A stretch of DNA of 64,000 nt from BOG-908 sp963848205 (GTDB lineage: Bacteria > Pseudomonadota > Alphaproteobacteria > Acetobacterales > Acetobacteraceae). The notes below the pieces were generated by a model. It worked only from the letters and a program-made list of their open reading frames with translations, made no database searches and was not told where the DNA came from. Both the position numbers and the translations under genes were made by a program. The first letter of the stretch is position 1. Each line of letters starts with the position of its first letter. The stretch is from assembly GCA_963848205.1 (NCBI GenBank), contig CAWKCV010000003.1, positions 744,001-808,000 on the forward strand, read 5' to 3'. Shown in pieces: positions 1 through 8,499 of this stretch.

Positions 1-6
1 GTTTGC

Positions 7-41
7 AGGCACGTAAATTGCAACGCACGTAAATCGCAACG
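7..41 (+). promoter_or_regulatory. Sigma-54 promoter (near-tandem pair) for glnA
   Basis: AGGCACGTAAATTGCAA at 7-23 matches the sigma-54 -24/-12 consensus (TGGCAC-N5-TTGCA), with GG at 8-9 and GC at 20-21, exactly 12 bases apart. A near-identical copy, ACGCACGTAAATCGCAA, follows directly at 24-40 but lacks the -24 GG. Sigma-54 promoters upstream of glnA are normally driven by NtrC under nitrogen limitation, so nitrogen control is the likely regulation. NtrC enhancer sites would lie upstream of the window and cannot be seen. The untranslated leader from about 33 to 199 contains no other gene. Confidence 0.7.
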
Positions 42-199
42 ACGGAAAAGAATGCAGAGAGGATAGGGGGTCGGCCGCGACCTCGGCACGCTTATCCGCG
101 GCCCGCGCGAGCAGCAGGGCTGACGGGGTCAGGGGCAAATGGGTGGGCGCCGGACCCCAATCGACAACAGCAAACCCGAACAGCAGGAAAACCAGACAG

Positions 200-1636
200 A
201 TGGCGAAAAAGGTGCAGATGGCAGAGCCGAGCGGCGTTGCGAAATGTCTCGAACTGATGCGCGAGAACTCGGTCGAGTATGTCGACCTGCGGTTCACCGA
301 TCCGCGCGGCAAGTGGCAGCACACGGCGCAGCATGTCTCGACGATCGATGAGGATGCGTTCCGCGACGGCATCATGTTCGACGGCTCGTCGATCGCCGGC
401 TGGAAGGCGATCAACGAGAGCGACATGATCCTGATGCCCGATCCGGACAGCGCGGTGATGGATCCGTTTGCCGCCAAGCCGAGCATGATCCTGTTCTGCG
501 ACATCGTGGAGCCGAGCACCGGCCAGGCATACGGGCGCGATCCGCGCAGCACGGCGAAGAAGGCCGAAGCCTATGTCGCCTCCTCCGGCGTGGGCGACAC
601 CGCGTTCTTCGGTCCGGAAGCCGAGTTCTTCATTTTCGACTCGGTGAAGTTCGGCACCGGCGGCAATTACGGCCACTACAAAGTGGAGAGCGGCGAGGGG
701 CCGGATGCCTCGATGAAGGATTATCCGGAAGGCAACATGGGCCACCGCCCCGGCGTGAAAGGTGGCTATTTCCCGGTGCCGCCGGTCGACAGCGAGAGCG
801 ACCTGCGCGCCGAGATGCTGAGTGCGATGGGCGAGATGGGCCTGCCGATCGAGAAGCATCACCACGAGGTGGCGCAGAGCCAGCACGAATTGGGCACCAA
901 GTTCGGGCCGCTGGTGAAGAGCGCCGACCAAATGCAGATATATAAGTATTGCGTGCACAACGTGGCGCACAGCTACGGCAAGACAGCGACCTTCATGCCC
1001 AAGCCGATTTATGGCGACAACGGCAGCGGCATGCACGTGCACCAGTCCATCTGGAAGGCCGGCAAGCCGGTATTCGCCGGCAACGCCTATGCCGACCTGT
1101 CGGAGACGGCGCTGCATTACATCGGCGGCATCATCAAGCACGCCAAGGCGCTCAACGCGTTCACCAACCCGAGCACCAACAGCTACAAGCGGCTGATCCC
1201 CGGCTTCGAGGCGCCGGTGCTGCTGGCCTACTCGGCGCGCAACCGGTCGGCTTCCTGCCGCATTCCGTATGCGACCAACCCGAAGGCCAAGCGGGTGGAA
1301 GTGCGTTTTCCGGACCCGACGGCCAACCCGTATCTCGCGTTCTCGGCGATGCTGATGGCCGGGCTCGATGGCATACGCAACAAGATCCATCCCGGCGAGC
1401 CGATGGACAAGGATCTCTACGATCTGCCGCCGGAGGAGCTGAAGGGCATCCCGACCGTCTGCGGTTCGTTGCGCGAAGCGCTAGGCGCGCTGGCCGCGGA
1501 TCATGAGTTCCTGTTGGCCGGCGACGTGTTCAGCCGCGATCAGATCGAGAGCTACATCGAGTTAAAATGGAACGAGGTATATCGGTTCGAGCACACACCG
1601 CATCCGGTAGAGTTCGAGATGTACTACTCGGTTTGA
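200..1636 (+). CDS. glnA: Glutamine synthetase type I (GlnA)
   Basis: ATP-dependent ligation of ammonia to glutamate, the central nitrogen-assimilation enzyme, forming a cytoplasmic dodecamer. The 478-aa product has the usual GSI length. It carries the N-terminal beta-grasp region with DGSSIAGW, the catalytic core with NGSGMHVHQS, and the KDLYDLPPEE loop whose Tyr407 is the site adenylylated by GlnE in the GSI-beta class. The ORF extends upstream to 143, but ATG 200 is preceded by AGGAAA at a suitable distance and begins with the family-typical MAKK. A sigma-54 promoter lies at the left edge and a strong intrinsic terminator follows, so it is probably monocistronic or the last gene of a glnBA unit whose glnB would be outside the window. 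Confidence 0.97.
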   Translation: MAKKVQMAEPSGVAKCLELMRENSVEYVDLRFTDPRGKWQHTAQHVSTIDEDAFRDGIMFDGSSIAGWKAINESDMILMPDPDSAVMDPFAAKPSMILFCDIVEPSTGQAYGRDPRSTAKKAEAYVASSGVGDTAFFGPEAEFFIFDSVKFGTGGNYGHYKVESGEGPDASMKDYPEGNMGHRPGVKGGYFPVPPVDSESDLRAEMLSAMGEMGLPIEKHHHEVAQSQHELGTKFGPLVKSADQMQIYKYCVHNVAHSYGKTATFMPKPIYGDNGSGMHVHQSIWKAGKPVFAGNAYADLSETALHYIGGIIKHAKALNAFTNPSTNSYKRLIPGFEAPVLLAYSARNRSASCRIPYATNPKAKRVEVRFPDPTANPYLAFSAMLMAGLDGIRNKIHPGEPMDKDLYDLPPEELKGIPTVCGSLREALGALAADHEFLLAGDVFSRDQIESYIELKWNEVYRFEHTPHPVEFEMYYSV

Positions 1637-1647
1637 GGGCCGAGGAA

Positions 1648-1692
1648 TTTTGCTGGTTGGCTTGACGCCAAGCCAACTAGCAAAACTTTTTT
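1648..1692 (+). terminator. Rho-independent terminator of glnA
   Basis: Two 17-base arms, 1648-1664 and 1669-1685, pair around a 4-base loop with a single G-U pair, followed by a run of T at 1687-1692. It starts 11 bases after the glnA stop. The T-run merges with the first copy of the dispersed hairpin repeat. Confidence 0.85.
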
Positions 1693-1711
1693 CCAAAAAG
1701 GACTGCTTCCC
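1681..1711 (+). repeat. Dispersed hairpin repeat, copy 1 (truncated)
   Basis: Carries the tail of the family (AAAAAGGACTGCTTCC) and the AAAACTTTTTT block, but lacks the GGTCC left arm, so it cannot form the usual stem. It sits between the convergent ends of glnA and the secreted protein gene. Confidence 0.6.
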
Positions 1712-2178
1712 TACCTCGGAATATCCGCCTGCGCCGCAATCGGCAGCACCGCACCGATCCGCGCAATAGCCCCCGCTGAGTCGCCCCCGCCCAAAGCCTG
1801 CAACGCCGCCGAGATTCCTGCGACCAGCGGATCGGCCGCCGGCGCGCGCTCGCTGCCCGCAGGCACCGACCGGTCGAGCGCGCGGCTTTCGGCGCGTTCC
1901 AGCGCTTCCTGCGCCTCACCCGTGCGCCCTGCCTGCAGCGACGTGCGTGCGTCGAGCAGCAGGCTTTGTAGATCGTCGCTCGAGGCGGGCGCGGGCAGGT
2001 TGGGTGCCAGTTCGGAATGCGTGGTCGCGCCATTGATGTTGCCCGCCTGATCGGAGCGCGGCAGCGACTGGCCGGTGCCGATGACGTTGCCGGGGCGCGC
2101 CCCGTCGGCGGCCGGTTGTGCGAGGGCGCTACCAGCCAGGCACAGCAGAAACGCCAGAAGTGCGGCCTTCATCATCAT
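1711..2178 (-). CDS. Hypothetical secreted protein, 155 aa
   Basis: No family recognised. The product starts MMMKAALLAFLLCLAGSALA, a clear Sec signal peptide cleaved after an ALA motif. The mature part is Ala-, Gly- and Ser-rich with a helical, low-complexity middle segment (TSLQAGRTGEAQEALERAES) that could be a short coiled coil, and there are no cysteines in the mature part. It starts one base after the stop of the small gene at 2180-2326, so the two are probably co-transcribed and translationally coupled. A periplasmic location is inferred only from the signal peptide. Confidence 0.7.
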   Translation of the reverse strand: MMMKAALLAFLLCLAGSALAQPAADGARPGNVIGTGQSLPRSDQAGNINGATTHSELAPNLPAPASSDDLQSLLLDARTSLQAGRTGEAQEALERAESRALDRSVPAGSERAPAADPLVAGISAALQALGGGDSAGAIARIGAVLPIAAQADIPR

Positions 2179-2179
2179 G

Positions 2180-2326
2180 TCAGCCCGGACCCTTGTCGTC
2201 CGGACCGGTGATCCCGCCCGTGGCCGGCGGGTCGCTGGCTGGAAACGTCTCGTCCAGCGCCTCGTCGCGATCGTGTTCCACGGTTTGCGGGCCAGGTTGC
2301 TCGGAGTCGGTCTTGGTATCGCTCAT
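2180..2326 (-). CDS. Small acidic protein with DETFPASDP motif
   Basis: A 48-aa soluble acidic protein containing DEALDETFPASDPPA. This core recurs in small uncharacterised proteins of many proteobacteria and has no known function. ATG 2326 (MSDTKTDSEQ) is preferred to the upstream ATG at 2362 because family members begin shortly before the motif. It is upstream of, and nearly overlaps, the secreted protein gene, giving a two-gene operon. Confidence 0.65.
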   Translation of the reverse strand: MSDTKTDSEQPGPQTVEHDRDEALDETFPASDPPATGGITGPDDKGPG

Positions 2327-2573
2327 GGCGTGCGCGTCCTTCATGGGAACAACCACACTCAACGCGCCGGGAACGCGTGGTTTCCCACCGACATGCGCCG
2401 ATGCTCCTTGTATGACTGTGGCAAGTCGGCATCAGGGGCGTGACATGCGCTTGACGCGATTAGTGTGGGCACCCTAACGTTTCGATCCAACAGCGCTCTG
2501 ATTGTGCGGGCGCGCGCACGGCGGACAGACTGACCGGACGCAGAACCGGCGGCGTTCAAACGGGGGAAACAGC
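2327..2573. other. Divergent intergenic region
   Basis: The spacer separates the divergently transcribed small-protein operon and the DUF1302 gene. A possible -35-like TTGACG is at 2451-2456, with only a weak -10-like CTAACG 17 bases later. No other conserved element was seen. Confidence 0.3.
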
Positions 2574-4526
2574 GTGGCGATTTCAAATAATATTCAAGCC
2601 GGCAAGATTGTTTCGCGCGCCTCGCGCCGCCGGGCGCTCCTGGCCGGCGCGGCTCTGCTGTCCAGCGCCGGACTGCACAGCGCGCATGCGTTCGACACCA
2701 CGCTCGGCGCGTGGCAGGTCAACATCGACACGACGCTTTCATCCAGCGTCGATATCCGCACCTCGCCGATCGACCAGCGTTTCGTGGGTGTGGCCAACGG
2801 CGGCAAATACAGCCTGGCCAATTTCGACAACGGCACGCTGAACTTCCGCAACGGTTCGCCGGTTGCCGCCACCCAGCGCATCACCACCGAGTTGCAGGTC
2901 AAGCGCGACGATTACGGCATCTTCGTGCGCGCAACGGGCTTCTACGATCCGATTACCGACAGCGAACGCACCGATTTCCGCCAGTTGAGCCGCGCGGCCG
3001 TGCGCGACATCGGCGCCGACCTCCGCCTGCTCGACGCCTATGCGTTCTTCCGCCCCAACATCCTCAACCATCCGTTCGACGTGCGTATCGGTGCGCAGGC
3101 GTTGAACTGGGGCGAGAGCACGTTCATCCAGTTCGGCATCAATTCGATCAACCCGCTCGATGCCACCGCACTGCGCACGCCCGGTTCGGAACTGCGCCAG
3201 GGCTTCCTGCCGATCCCCGTGGTGGACGTGAAGACCGACATCGGTGACGGCTTCAGCCTGGAAGGATTCTGGCAGTTCAGCTGGACACGCACCAAACTCG
3301 AGCCGGTCGGATCATTCTTCGGCAACGGCGACACCATTTTCGACGGTGGCACGTTCGGCAATCTGTTCAATTATTTCCCCGACAATGCCAAAAGCGTTTA
3401 CGGCATCGCCGGATTGCCCGGTTCGTTCAACGGCAAGGCCAATCCTGGCGGCGACCTGTTCGGCGGCGCGTTCCCGCGCTCGGTCGATCGTCATCCGAAT
3501 ACGCCGGACGAATTCGGCTTCGCACTGCGCAAGAGTTTCGCATCGTTGGGCGACACCGAGCTCGGATTGTATTTCGAGAACTACCACAGCCGCACGCCGT
3601 TCGGCTCGTTCCATACCGGCAGTGCAAATGCCGTGTTCCCGCAGCCATTCCCCGCCATTCTGTTCACGCAGGGTTATGCGACCAAGACTTATACTTCGAC
3701 GGCCAGCACGTTTGCCGACTATCCCAAGGACATCCACCTTGTCGGCATAAGCTACAATTTCACCGGGCCGGCCGGCGTCGCCATTCAGGGTGAAGTCTCC
3801 AGCCGCATCAACCAGCCGATCCAGCTCTCGGCATCCGACCTGGCGCTGGCAGCCAACTATCCGGCCATTCTTGCGGCGAGCAAGGCGTTGCCGCTGCCGG
3901 CGTTGCTGGCGGCACTCGCAGAGGCCAATGCGAACCCGACGATCAAGGCCGCCGGCTTCCCGGGCTTCGACCAGATCATCGACGGCTGGAAGCGCTACCC
4001 GGTCATCCAGGCGCAGACGACGGCGACGAAACTGTTCAACGCGATCCCCTCGCTGGCCATCAACCAGATCGTCCTGGTGGGTGAAATCGGCGGCGACTAC
4101 GTGGTGAACTTCCCGCGTGACCGCGGCATCTTCAACGCGCCCTACACGACCGACACGAACTCGGCCTACTCGGAAGCAGGCACGGTCGACGCGTTGCAGC
4201 CGCTCTCCAAGAAAGGGTTCGCCAGCCAGTTCTCCGCCGCCTACACGGTGGCCACCATCGTCGATATGCCGAACGTGCTGCCTTACGGTATCGACATGAA
4301 ACCGACGATCTCGCTGCAGCACGACTTCATCGGCACCAGCCCGGTGGGCGTGAACACCTTCGTGCAGAATACCGCGGCCGCCAGTTTTGGCGTCACGTTC
4401 AACTATCTCCAGGCCTTCAGCCTGGGCGTGCAATACACCAATCATTTCCCGGTGTTCGATGGCGGCAAGCATTACGGCCTGATCGATCGTGATTTCGCCA
4501 GCGCCGTGCTGTCCTACGAGTTCTGA
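2574..4526 (+). CDS. DUF1302 family outer-membrane protein
   Basis: A 650-aa exported protein of the DUF1302 family, large predicted beta-barrels encoded with YCF48 propellers and RND/MMPL exporters. GTG 2574 is chosen because GGGGGA lies just upstream. The signal region has SRASRRR followed by a hydrophobic stretch ending in AHA, Tat-like in appearance but without a clean twin-Arg consensus. The body has the family-typical FDVRIGAQALNWGES and QFGINSINPLD, amphipathic beta-strand alternation, and an aromatic last residue (SYEF) as expected for BAM-dependent insertion. The next two genes form the rest of the cassette. The substrate is unknown. Confidence 0.88.
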   Translation: MAISNNIQAGKIVSRASRRRALLAGAALLSSAGLHSAHAFDTTLGAWQVNIDTTLSSSVDIRTSPIDQRFVGVANGGKYSLANFDNGTLNFRNGSPVAATQRITTELQVKRDDYGIFVRATGFYDPITDSERTDFRQLSRAAVRDIGADLRLLDAYAFFRPNILNHPFDVRIGAQALNWGESTFIQFGINSINPLDATALRTPGSELRQGFLPIPVVDVKTDIGDGFSLEGFWQFSWTRTKLEPVGSFFGNGDTIFDGGTFGNLFNYFPDNAKSVYGIAGLPGSFNGKANPGGDLFGGAFPRSVDRHPNTPDEFGFALRKSFASLGDTELGLYFENYHSRTPFGSFHTGSANAVFPQPFPAILFTQGYATKTYTSTASTFADYPKDIHLVGISYNFTGPAGVAIQGEVSSRINQPIQLSASDLALAANYPAILAASKALPLPALLAALAEANANPTIKAAGFPGFDQIIDGWKRYPVIQAQTTATKLFNAIPSLAINQIVLVGEIGGDYVVNFPRDRGIFNAPYTTDTNSAYSEAGTVDALQPLSKKGFASQFSAAYTVATIVDMPNVLPYGIDMKPTISLQHDFIGTSPVGVNTFVQNTAAASFGVTFNYLQAFSLGVQYTNHFPVFDGGKHYGLIDRDFASAVLSYEF

Positions 4527-4534
4527 TGCCGGTC

Positions 4535-4561
4535 GGCCGAGCCCGGAGATGGTGCTCGGCC
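4535..4561 (+). terminator. Hairpin after DUF1302 gene
   Basis: GGCCGAGC (4535-4542) pairs perfectly with GCTCGGCC (4554-4561) around an 11-base loop, 8 bases after the stop. There is no T-run, so it may be a 3'-end stabiliser or a weak or Rho-assisted terminator. The following spacer to 4736 holds no recognised element. Confidence 0.5.
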
Positions 4562-4736
4562 GCAAACACGGGAAAGTGACGCACGCCAGACGCCTCCTTG
4601 CGCGCTCTTACCTCCGACATCCAGGCAATTGACATCCGGCGCCGAGGCGTGCGGTTGGCCAGTTGCTTGAGGTGTTTCGGGTGGTCTGCCATTTTGTCCG
4701 GCAGAAAAGCCCCAACGTATAAGTTGTGAGAGGTGA

Positions 4737-5804
4737 GTGTCCTTGTACGATTTCTCCGCCCTGTGTGGCGCCGTCACCGCCCGCCTGCTCACCGCCCGCC
4801 TCGCCACAGCCCGCCTGCCTGCCGCTCGCCTGTTCACCGCCCGAACTGCCGCCGCCGGCCTGTTCTGCGCCACACTCCTCCCCATTGCCGCGCAAGCGGC
4901 GCCCGCCGCACCCGACAGGGACAGCCTGCAATGGCGGGCGACGCACGGGCTGATGCTCAGCGTCGCCCGCGCCGGCCGCCGCCTGGTGGCAGTCGGCGAT
5001 CGCGGCACGATCCTGCTTTCCGACGATCAGGGTGCAAGCTGGAAGACGGTGCCGAGCGGCACGCCGGAACTGCTGACGTCGATCCTGTTTGCGAGTCCCA
5101 ACGAGGGCTGGGCGGTGGGGCAGGATTCCACCATCCTGCATAGTGTCGATGCCGGCCTGCATTGGTCGGTGCAGATGACGGCGGCGGCCAGCGACCAGGC
5201 GTTGTTCTCGGTCGCCGATCTCGGCGCCAATCATCTGGTCGCCACCGGCGCGTATGCGCTGGTGCTGGAGACCACCGACGGCGCCAAGTGGAACCCGGTC
5301 AAGCTGCCGAACCTGGATGAGGATTATCACCTCAACTGCGTGATGGGCGACGGGCCCGACGTGGTGGTGACCGGGGAAGCCGGCCACGCCTTTGTCCGCC
5401 ATGAGGACAAGTGGATTCCCAAGCCGGTGCCGTATGACGGCTCGCAGTTCGGCTGCCTCAAGCGGGCCGATGGCGCGATTTACAGTTTCGGCCTGCGTGG
5501 GAGCCTGTTTGTCGCGACCTATGCCGAGCCTGCCTGGCACCGGATCGACACCGGCGAGCAGCGCTCGATTTTCGGCGGCACCATCCTGTCGAGCGGCTTC
5601 ATAGCGCTCGTAGGCGGCAATGGGCTGATGATGCTGCTTGACCCGCAGACCAATCAGCTGCGGCATCTGCCCGCCATCACCGGCGCCACCCTGTCCGGCG
5701 TCGTCGAGACACCGGACGGCAGGCTGGTTGTGGTCGGCGAGGACGGCGTGCACAGGGTCGATCCCACGGCCACGAGTGCGGCCGGCGCGGAGGTGACGCA
5801 ATGA
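4737..5804 (+). CDS. YCF48/BNR-type beta-propeller exported protein
   Basis: A 355-aa protein with repeated propeller blades carrying Asp-box-like motifs (LLSDDQGASWKTV, LHSVDAGLHWSV, LETTDGAKWNPV), as in YCF48/photosystem II stability-factor-like proteins. The N-terminus is a signal-like segment ending in AAQA at about residue 59. It is lengthened by four 15-base tandem units (4782-4841) encoding ARL-x-x repeats, so the true signal peptide start may be further in. GTG 4737 is the ORF start. The stop overlaps the ATG of the RND gene (ATGA), indicating translational coupling. DUF1302, YCF48 and RND form a recognised envelope cassette of unknown substrate. Confidence 0.82.
   Translation: MSLYDFSALCGAVTARLLTARLATARLPAARLFTARTAAAGLFCATLLPIAAQAAPAAPDRDSLQWRATHGLMLSVARAGRRLVAVGDRGTILLSDDQGASWKTVPSGTPELLTSILFASPNEGWAVGQDSTILHSVDAGLHWSVQMTAAASDQALFSVADLGANHLVATGAYALVLETTDGAKWNPVKLPNLDEDYHLNCVMGDGPDVVVTGEAGHAFVRHEDKWIPKPVPYDGSQFGCLKRADGAIYSFGLRGSLFVATYAEPAWHRIDTGEQRSIFGGTILSSGFIALVGGNGLMMLLDPQTNQLRHLPAITGATLSGVVETPDGRLVVVGEDGVHRVDPTATSAAGAEVTQ
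4782..4841 (+). repeat. 15-base tandem repeat inside YCF48 gene
   Basis: Four imperfect 15-base units beginning CGCCT encode ARLLT, ARLAT, ARLPA and ARLFT. The repeat lengthens the region ahead of the hydrophobic part of the signal sequence and is likely slippage-prone. Confidence 0.7.
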
Positions 5805-8383
5805 TCGGCTTTCTGGAACGCGTGCTGTTTTCCAACCGCCGCAAAATACTGGTGGCGTTCGCGCTGATCACCGTCGGGCTCGGCTTCTTCACCGTGCGCG
5901 TCCACCCCGACGCGTCGTTCGACAAGCTGCTGCCGTCCAACAACGCCTATATCGCCACCTATAAGAAGGTGGAAGCGCAGTTCGGCGGCGGCAACGTCCT
6001 GCTGATCTCGCTCGAGGCCAAGCACGGCGACATCTTCACGCCCGAGTATTTCGACGCGCTGAAGCACCTGACCGACGACGTGTTCTTCCTGCCGGGCGTG
6101 GACCGCACGCATGTGAGCAGCCTGTTCACGCCCGACACGCGATTCATCGAGGTCGTCGAAGGCGGGTTCAACGGCGGCCCGGTCATTCCGGCCACGTTCA
6201 AGCCGGACGCGGCAGGGTTCGCCACCGTCAAGTCCGACATCTACAAGGCGGGCATTCTCGGGCGCCTGGTCGGCAACAATTTCAAGAGCGCGGTCGTCAG
6301 CGCGCATCTGAACGACATCGATCCGGCGACCGGCGCGCATCTGGATTACACCAAATTCGCCAACGAGCTCGATAGCATCATTCGCGCCAAATACAACACG
6401 GCCGACACGCAGATCCACATACTCGGGTTCGCGCAGGCGATCGGCGATATCGAGCGCGGCGCACAGGTGATCGTGCTGTTCTTCGGCATCGCGCTCGCGG
6501 TCGCCGCCGTGCTGCTCTACATCGTCTCACGTTCGCTGTATCTCACGGCGGCGGCACTCGCCTGTTCGCTCATCGCCGTGATGTGGCAGCTCGGCATCAT
6601 CACCATCATGGGCATCGGCATCGATCCTATCTCGGTGCTCATCCCGTTCCTGATACTGGCGATCGGCGTCAGCCATGGCGTGCAGATCGCGCTCTCCAAC
6701 GTGCGCCTGGTGGGCGAGGGCAAAACCTCGCTCGAGGCCGCGCGCGGCAGTTTCCACAATCTGCTCGAACCCGGCGTGGTGGCACTGGCCCTGGCCGTGC
6801 TGACCTTCGTGACGGTGACGACCATTCCGGTGCCCGCGATCCGTGAGCTGGCGTTGACGGCGGCCATCGGCATCGCGGTGCTGGCGATGACCAACCTGAT
6901 GGTGCTGCCGGTCATCGCGAGTTTCGCCGGCGTGTCGATGGCGCGCGTGGAGGCGGCCCAGCGCGGGGCCGCGCGCTTCGAAGGGTTCTGGCGCCTGCTC
7001 GCCAGCCTGATCGCGCCGCGCTCGGCCATCGTCATCTGCCTGCTGACGGCCGGTGTCGCCGGCGGCGCGCTGCTGCTTGGCCAACCCGTCGTGGGCGACC
7101 TGCATGTCGGCGTGCCGGAACTGCGGCCCGACAGCCGCAACAATCTCGACGCGGGGTTCTTCCAGAACAACTACGCGGTCGGCGTGGACGTGCTCGAAGT
7201 GTTTGCCGAGGGACCAGCTGATTCGTGTCTCGATTACACCAGCGTCAAGCGCATCGACGATCTCGATTACCGTCTGCAGGGTGCCCCGGGCGTCCGCAGC
7301 ACGCTGTTCATGGGCCATCTGATGCGGACCGTGAACGTGCTCTACAACGAGGGTAATCCGAAGTTCGATTACCTGCCGCACGACAGCCGCGTGCTCGGGC
7401 GCGACAGCTCGGCCTTCGAGCCGGCGATGGGCCTGTCGAACAACGATTGTTCGGCGATGCCGCTGATCATCTTCCTGACCGACCACAAGGCCGAAACGAT
7501 CGACCGGGTGATCAAGACGATCGAGGATTACGCCAAGACGCCGACGACATCGAAGGTCCGCCTCGAACTCGCCGCCGGCACGGCGGGCGTCATCGGCGCC
7601 ACCAACCAGGTGGTCGAAGCTGCCCAGCTGCCGATGCTGGGGCTCGTCTATGGCATGATCATCGTCATCTGCCTGGTGGTGTTCCGCAGCGTGCGGGCCG
7701 CCATCTGCATCGTGCTGCCGCTGGCCGCGGTCTCGATCCTGGCCAACGCGGCGATGAGCGTGCTGGGCATCGGGCTGAAACTGTCCACGCTGCCGGTCAC
7801 CGCACTCGGCGTCGGTATCGGCGTGGATTACGGCATCTACAAGTTCAGCCGCCTGAGCTACTACATGCGGCGCGGCTACACGCTGAACGCGGCTTATATC
7901 CAGACGCTGCGCGAGACTGGCAGCGCGGTGATTTTCACCGGCCTGTCGCTCTCCATCGGTGTGGCCACCTGGGCGTTCTCGCCGCTGCAGTTCCAGGCGG
8001 ACATGGGCATGCTGCTGACGTTCATGTTCTTCATGAACATGGCGGGTGCGATCGTGGTGCTGCCGGCGATCATCGGCGTGATGGACCTGATCGTGCCGCA
8101 AAAGCGCCCGCAGGACATCGCGGCGGCTCTCGAGCCGGAGCATGAGGGCGAGGAGGCGCCTGCGGCGATGCCAGCGGAGGCTGAGCGTGCTCCGGTGGCC
8201 GAGGGCAAGCCCGGCGTGTTCACGCAGGAGAAGGCGGCACCGGTAGCCGCACCCGCGCCGGCCGTCGATCCGCATGGGGCGGAGGTGAGGTTTGGGACGA
8301 AGGATATATCGGCGGCGCTGCAGTTGGAGCATCCGGGGGAGCAGCTTCGGCGGCAGGCGGAGGCGGACAGGAAGCGGGAGTAG
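5801..8383 (+). CDS. MMPL/RND-superfamily exporter
   Basis: An 860-aa inner-membrane transporter with two homologous halves. Each half has one N-terminal membrane helix, a large periplasmic domain, and a five-helix bundle (about residues 218-390 and 610-770), as in single-chain COG1033 RND exporters. The second bundle contains GVGIGVDYGIYKFSR, where the Asp in the helix is the typical proton-relay position. The cytoplasmic C-terminus beyond about residue 775 is an unusual Ala/Pro/Glu-rich low-complexity tail. Coupled to the upstream propeller gene by a 4-base overlap. The cassette is often found with a DUF1329 gene, which is absent here. Lipid or hydrophobic-compound transport is only an inference. 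Confidence 0.9.
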   Translation: MIGFLERVLFSNRRKILVAFALITVGLGFFTVRVHPDASFDKLLPSNNAYIATYKKVEAQFGGGNVLLISLEAKHGDIFTPEYFDALKHLTDDVFFLPGVDRTHVSSLFTPDTRFIEVVEGGFNGGPVIPATFKPDAAGFATVKSDIYKAGILGRLVGNNFKSAVVSAHLNDIDPATGAHLDYTKFANELDSIIRAKYNTADTQIHILGFAQAIGDIERGAQVIVLFFGIALAVAAVLLYIVSRSLYLTAAALACSLIAVMWQLGIITIMGIGIDPISVLIPFLILAIGVSHGVQIALSNVRLVGEGKTSLEAARGSFHNLLEPGVVALALAVLTFVTVTTIPVPAIRELALTAAIGIAVLAMTNLMVLPVIASFAGVSMARVEAAQRGAARFEGFWRLLASLIAPRSAIVICLLTAGVAGGALLLGQPVVGDLHVGVPELRPDSRNNLDAGFFQNNYAVGVDVLEVFAEGPADSCLDYTSVKRIDDLDYRLQGAPGVRSTLFMGHLMRTVNVLYNEGNPKFDYLPHDSRVLGRDSSAFEPAMGLSNNDCSAMPLIIFLTDHKAETIDRVIKTIEDYAKTPTTSKVRLELAAGTAGVIGATNQVVEAAQLPMLGLVYGMIIVICLVVFRSVRAAICIVLPLAAVSILANAAMSVLGIGLKLSTLPVTALGVGIGVDYGIYKFSRLSYYMRRGYTLNAAYIQTLRETGSAVIFTGLSLSIGVATWAFSPLQFQADMGMLLTFMFFMNMAGAIVVLPAIIGVMDLIVPQKRPQDIAAALEPEHEGEEAPAAMPAEAERAPVAEGKPGVFTQEKAAPVAAPAPAVDPHGAEVRFGTKDISAALQLEHPGEQLRRQAEADRKRE

Positions 8384-8462
8384 GAAGGGAGCAGTCCTTC
8401 TTTGACGAAAAGGATCAAAAAACTTTTGGTCCTTCTTTCAAAAACGACTGCTTCCTTCCTTC
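8384..8462. repeat. Dispersed hairpin repeat, copy 2 (inverted pair)
   Basis: Two copies face each other and share the central AAAAAACTTTTGG block. The left copy has GTCCTTCTTTG against the AAAAGGAT arm, and the right copy GGTCCTTCTTTC followed by ACGACTGCTTCC. It directly follows the RND stop and ends about 37 bases before tatB, so it probably separates the two transcription units. Confidence 0.75.
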
Positions 8463-8499
8463 CCTTCCACGTTACTCCCTCCAGGAGTAAACACGACCC

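Noticed and set aside
6527..8332. 601-codon minus-strand open frame inside the RND gene
   Set aside because: Composition (Arg/His/Gln-rich) typical of an antisense shadow; the RND gene on the plus strand is clear.
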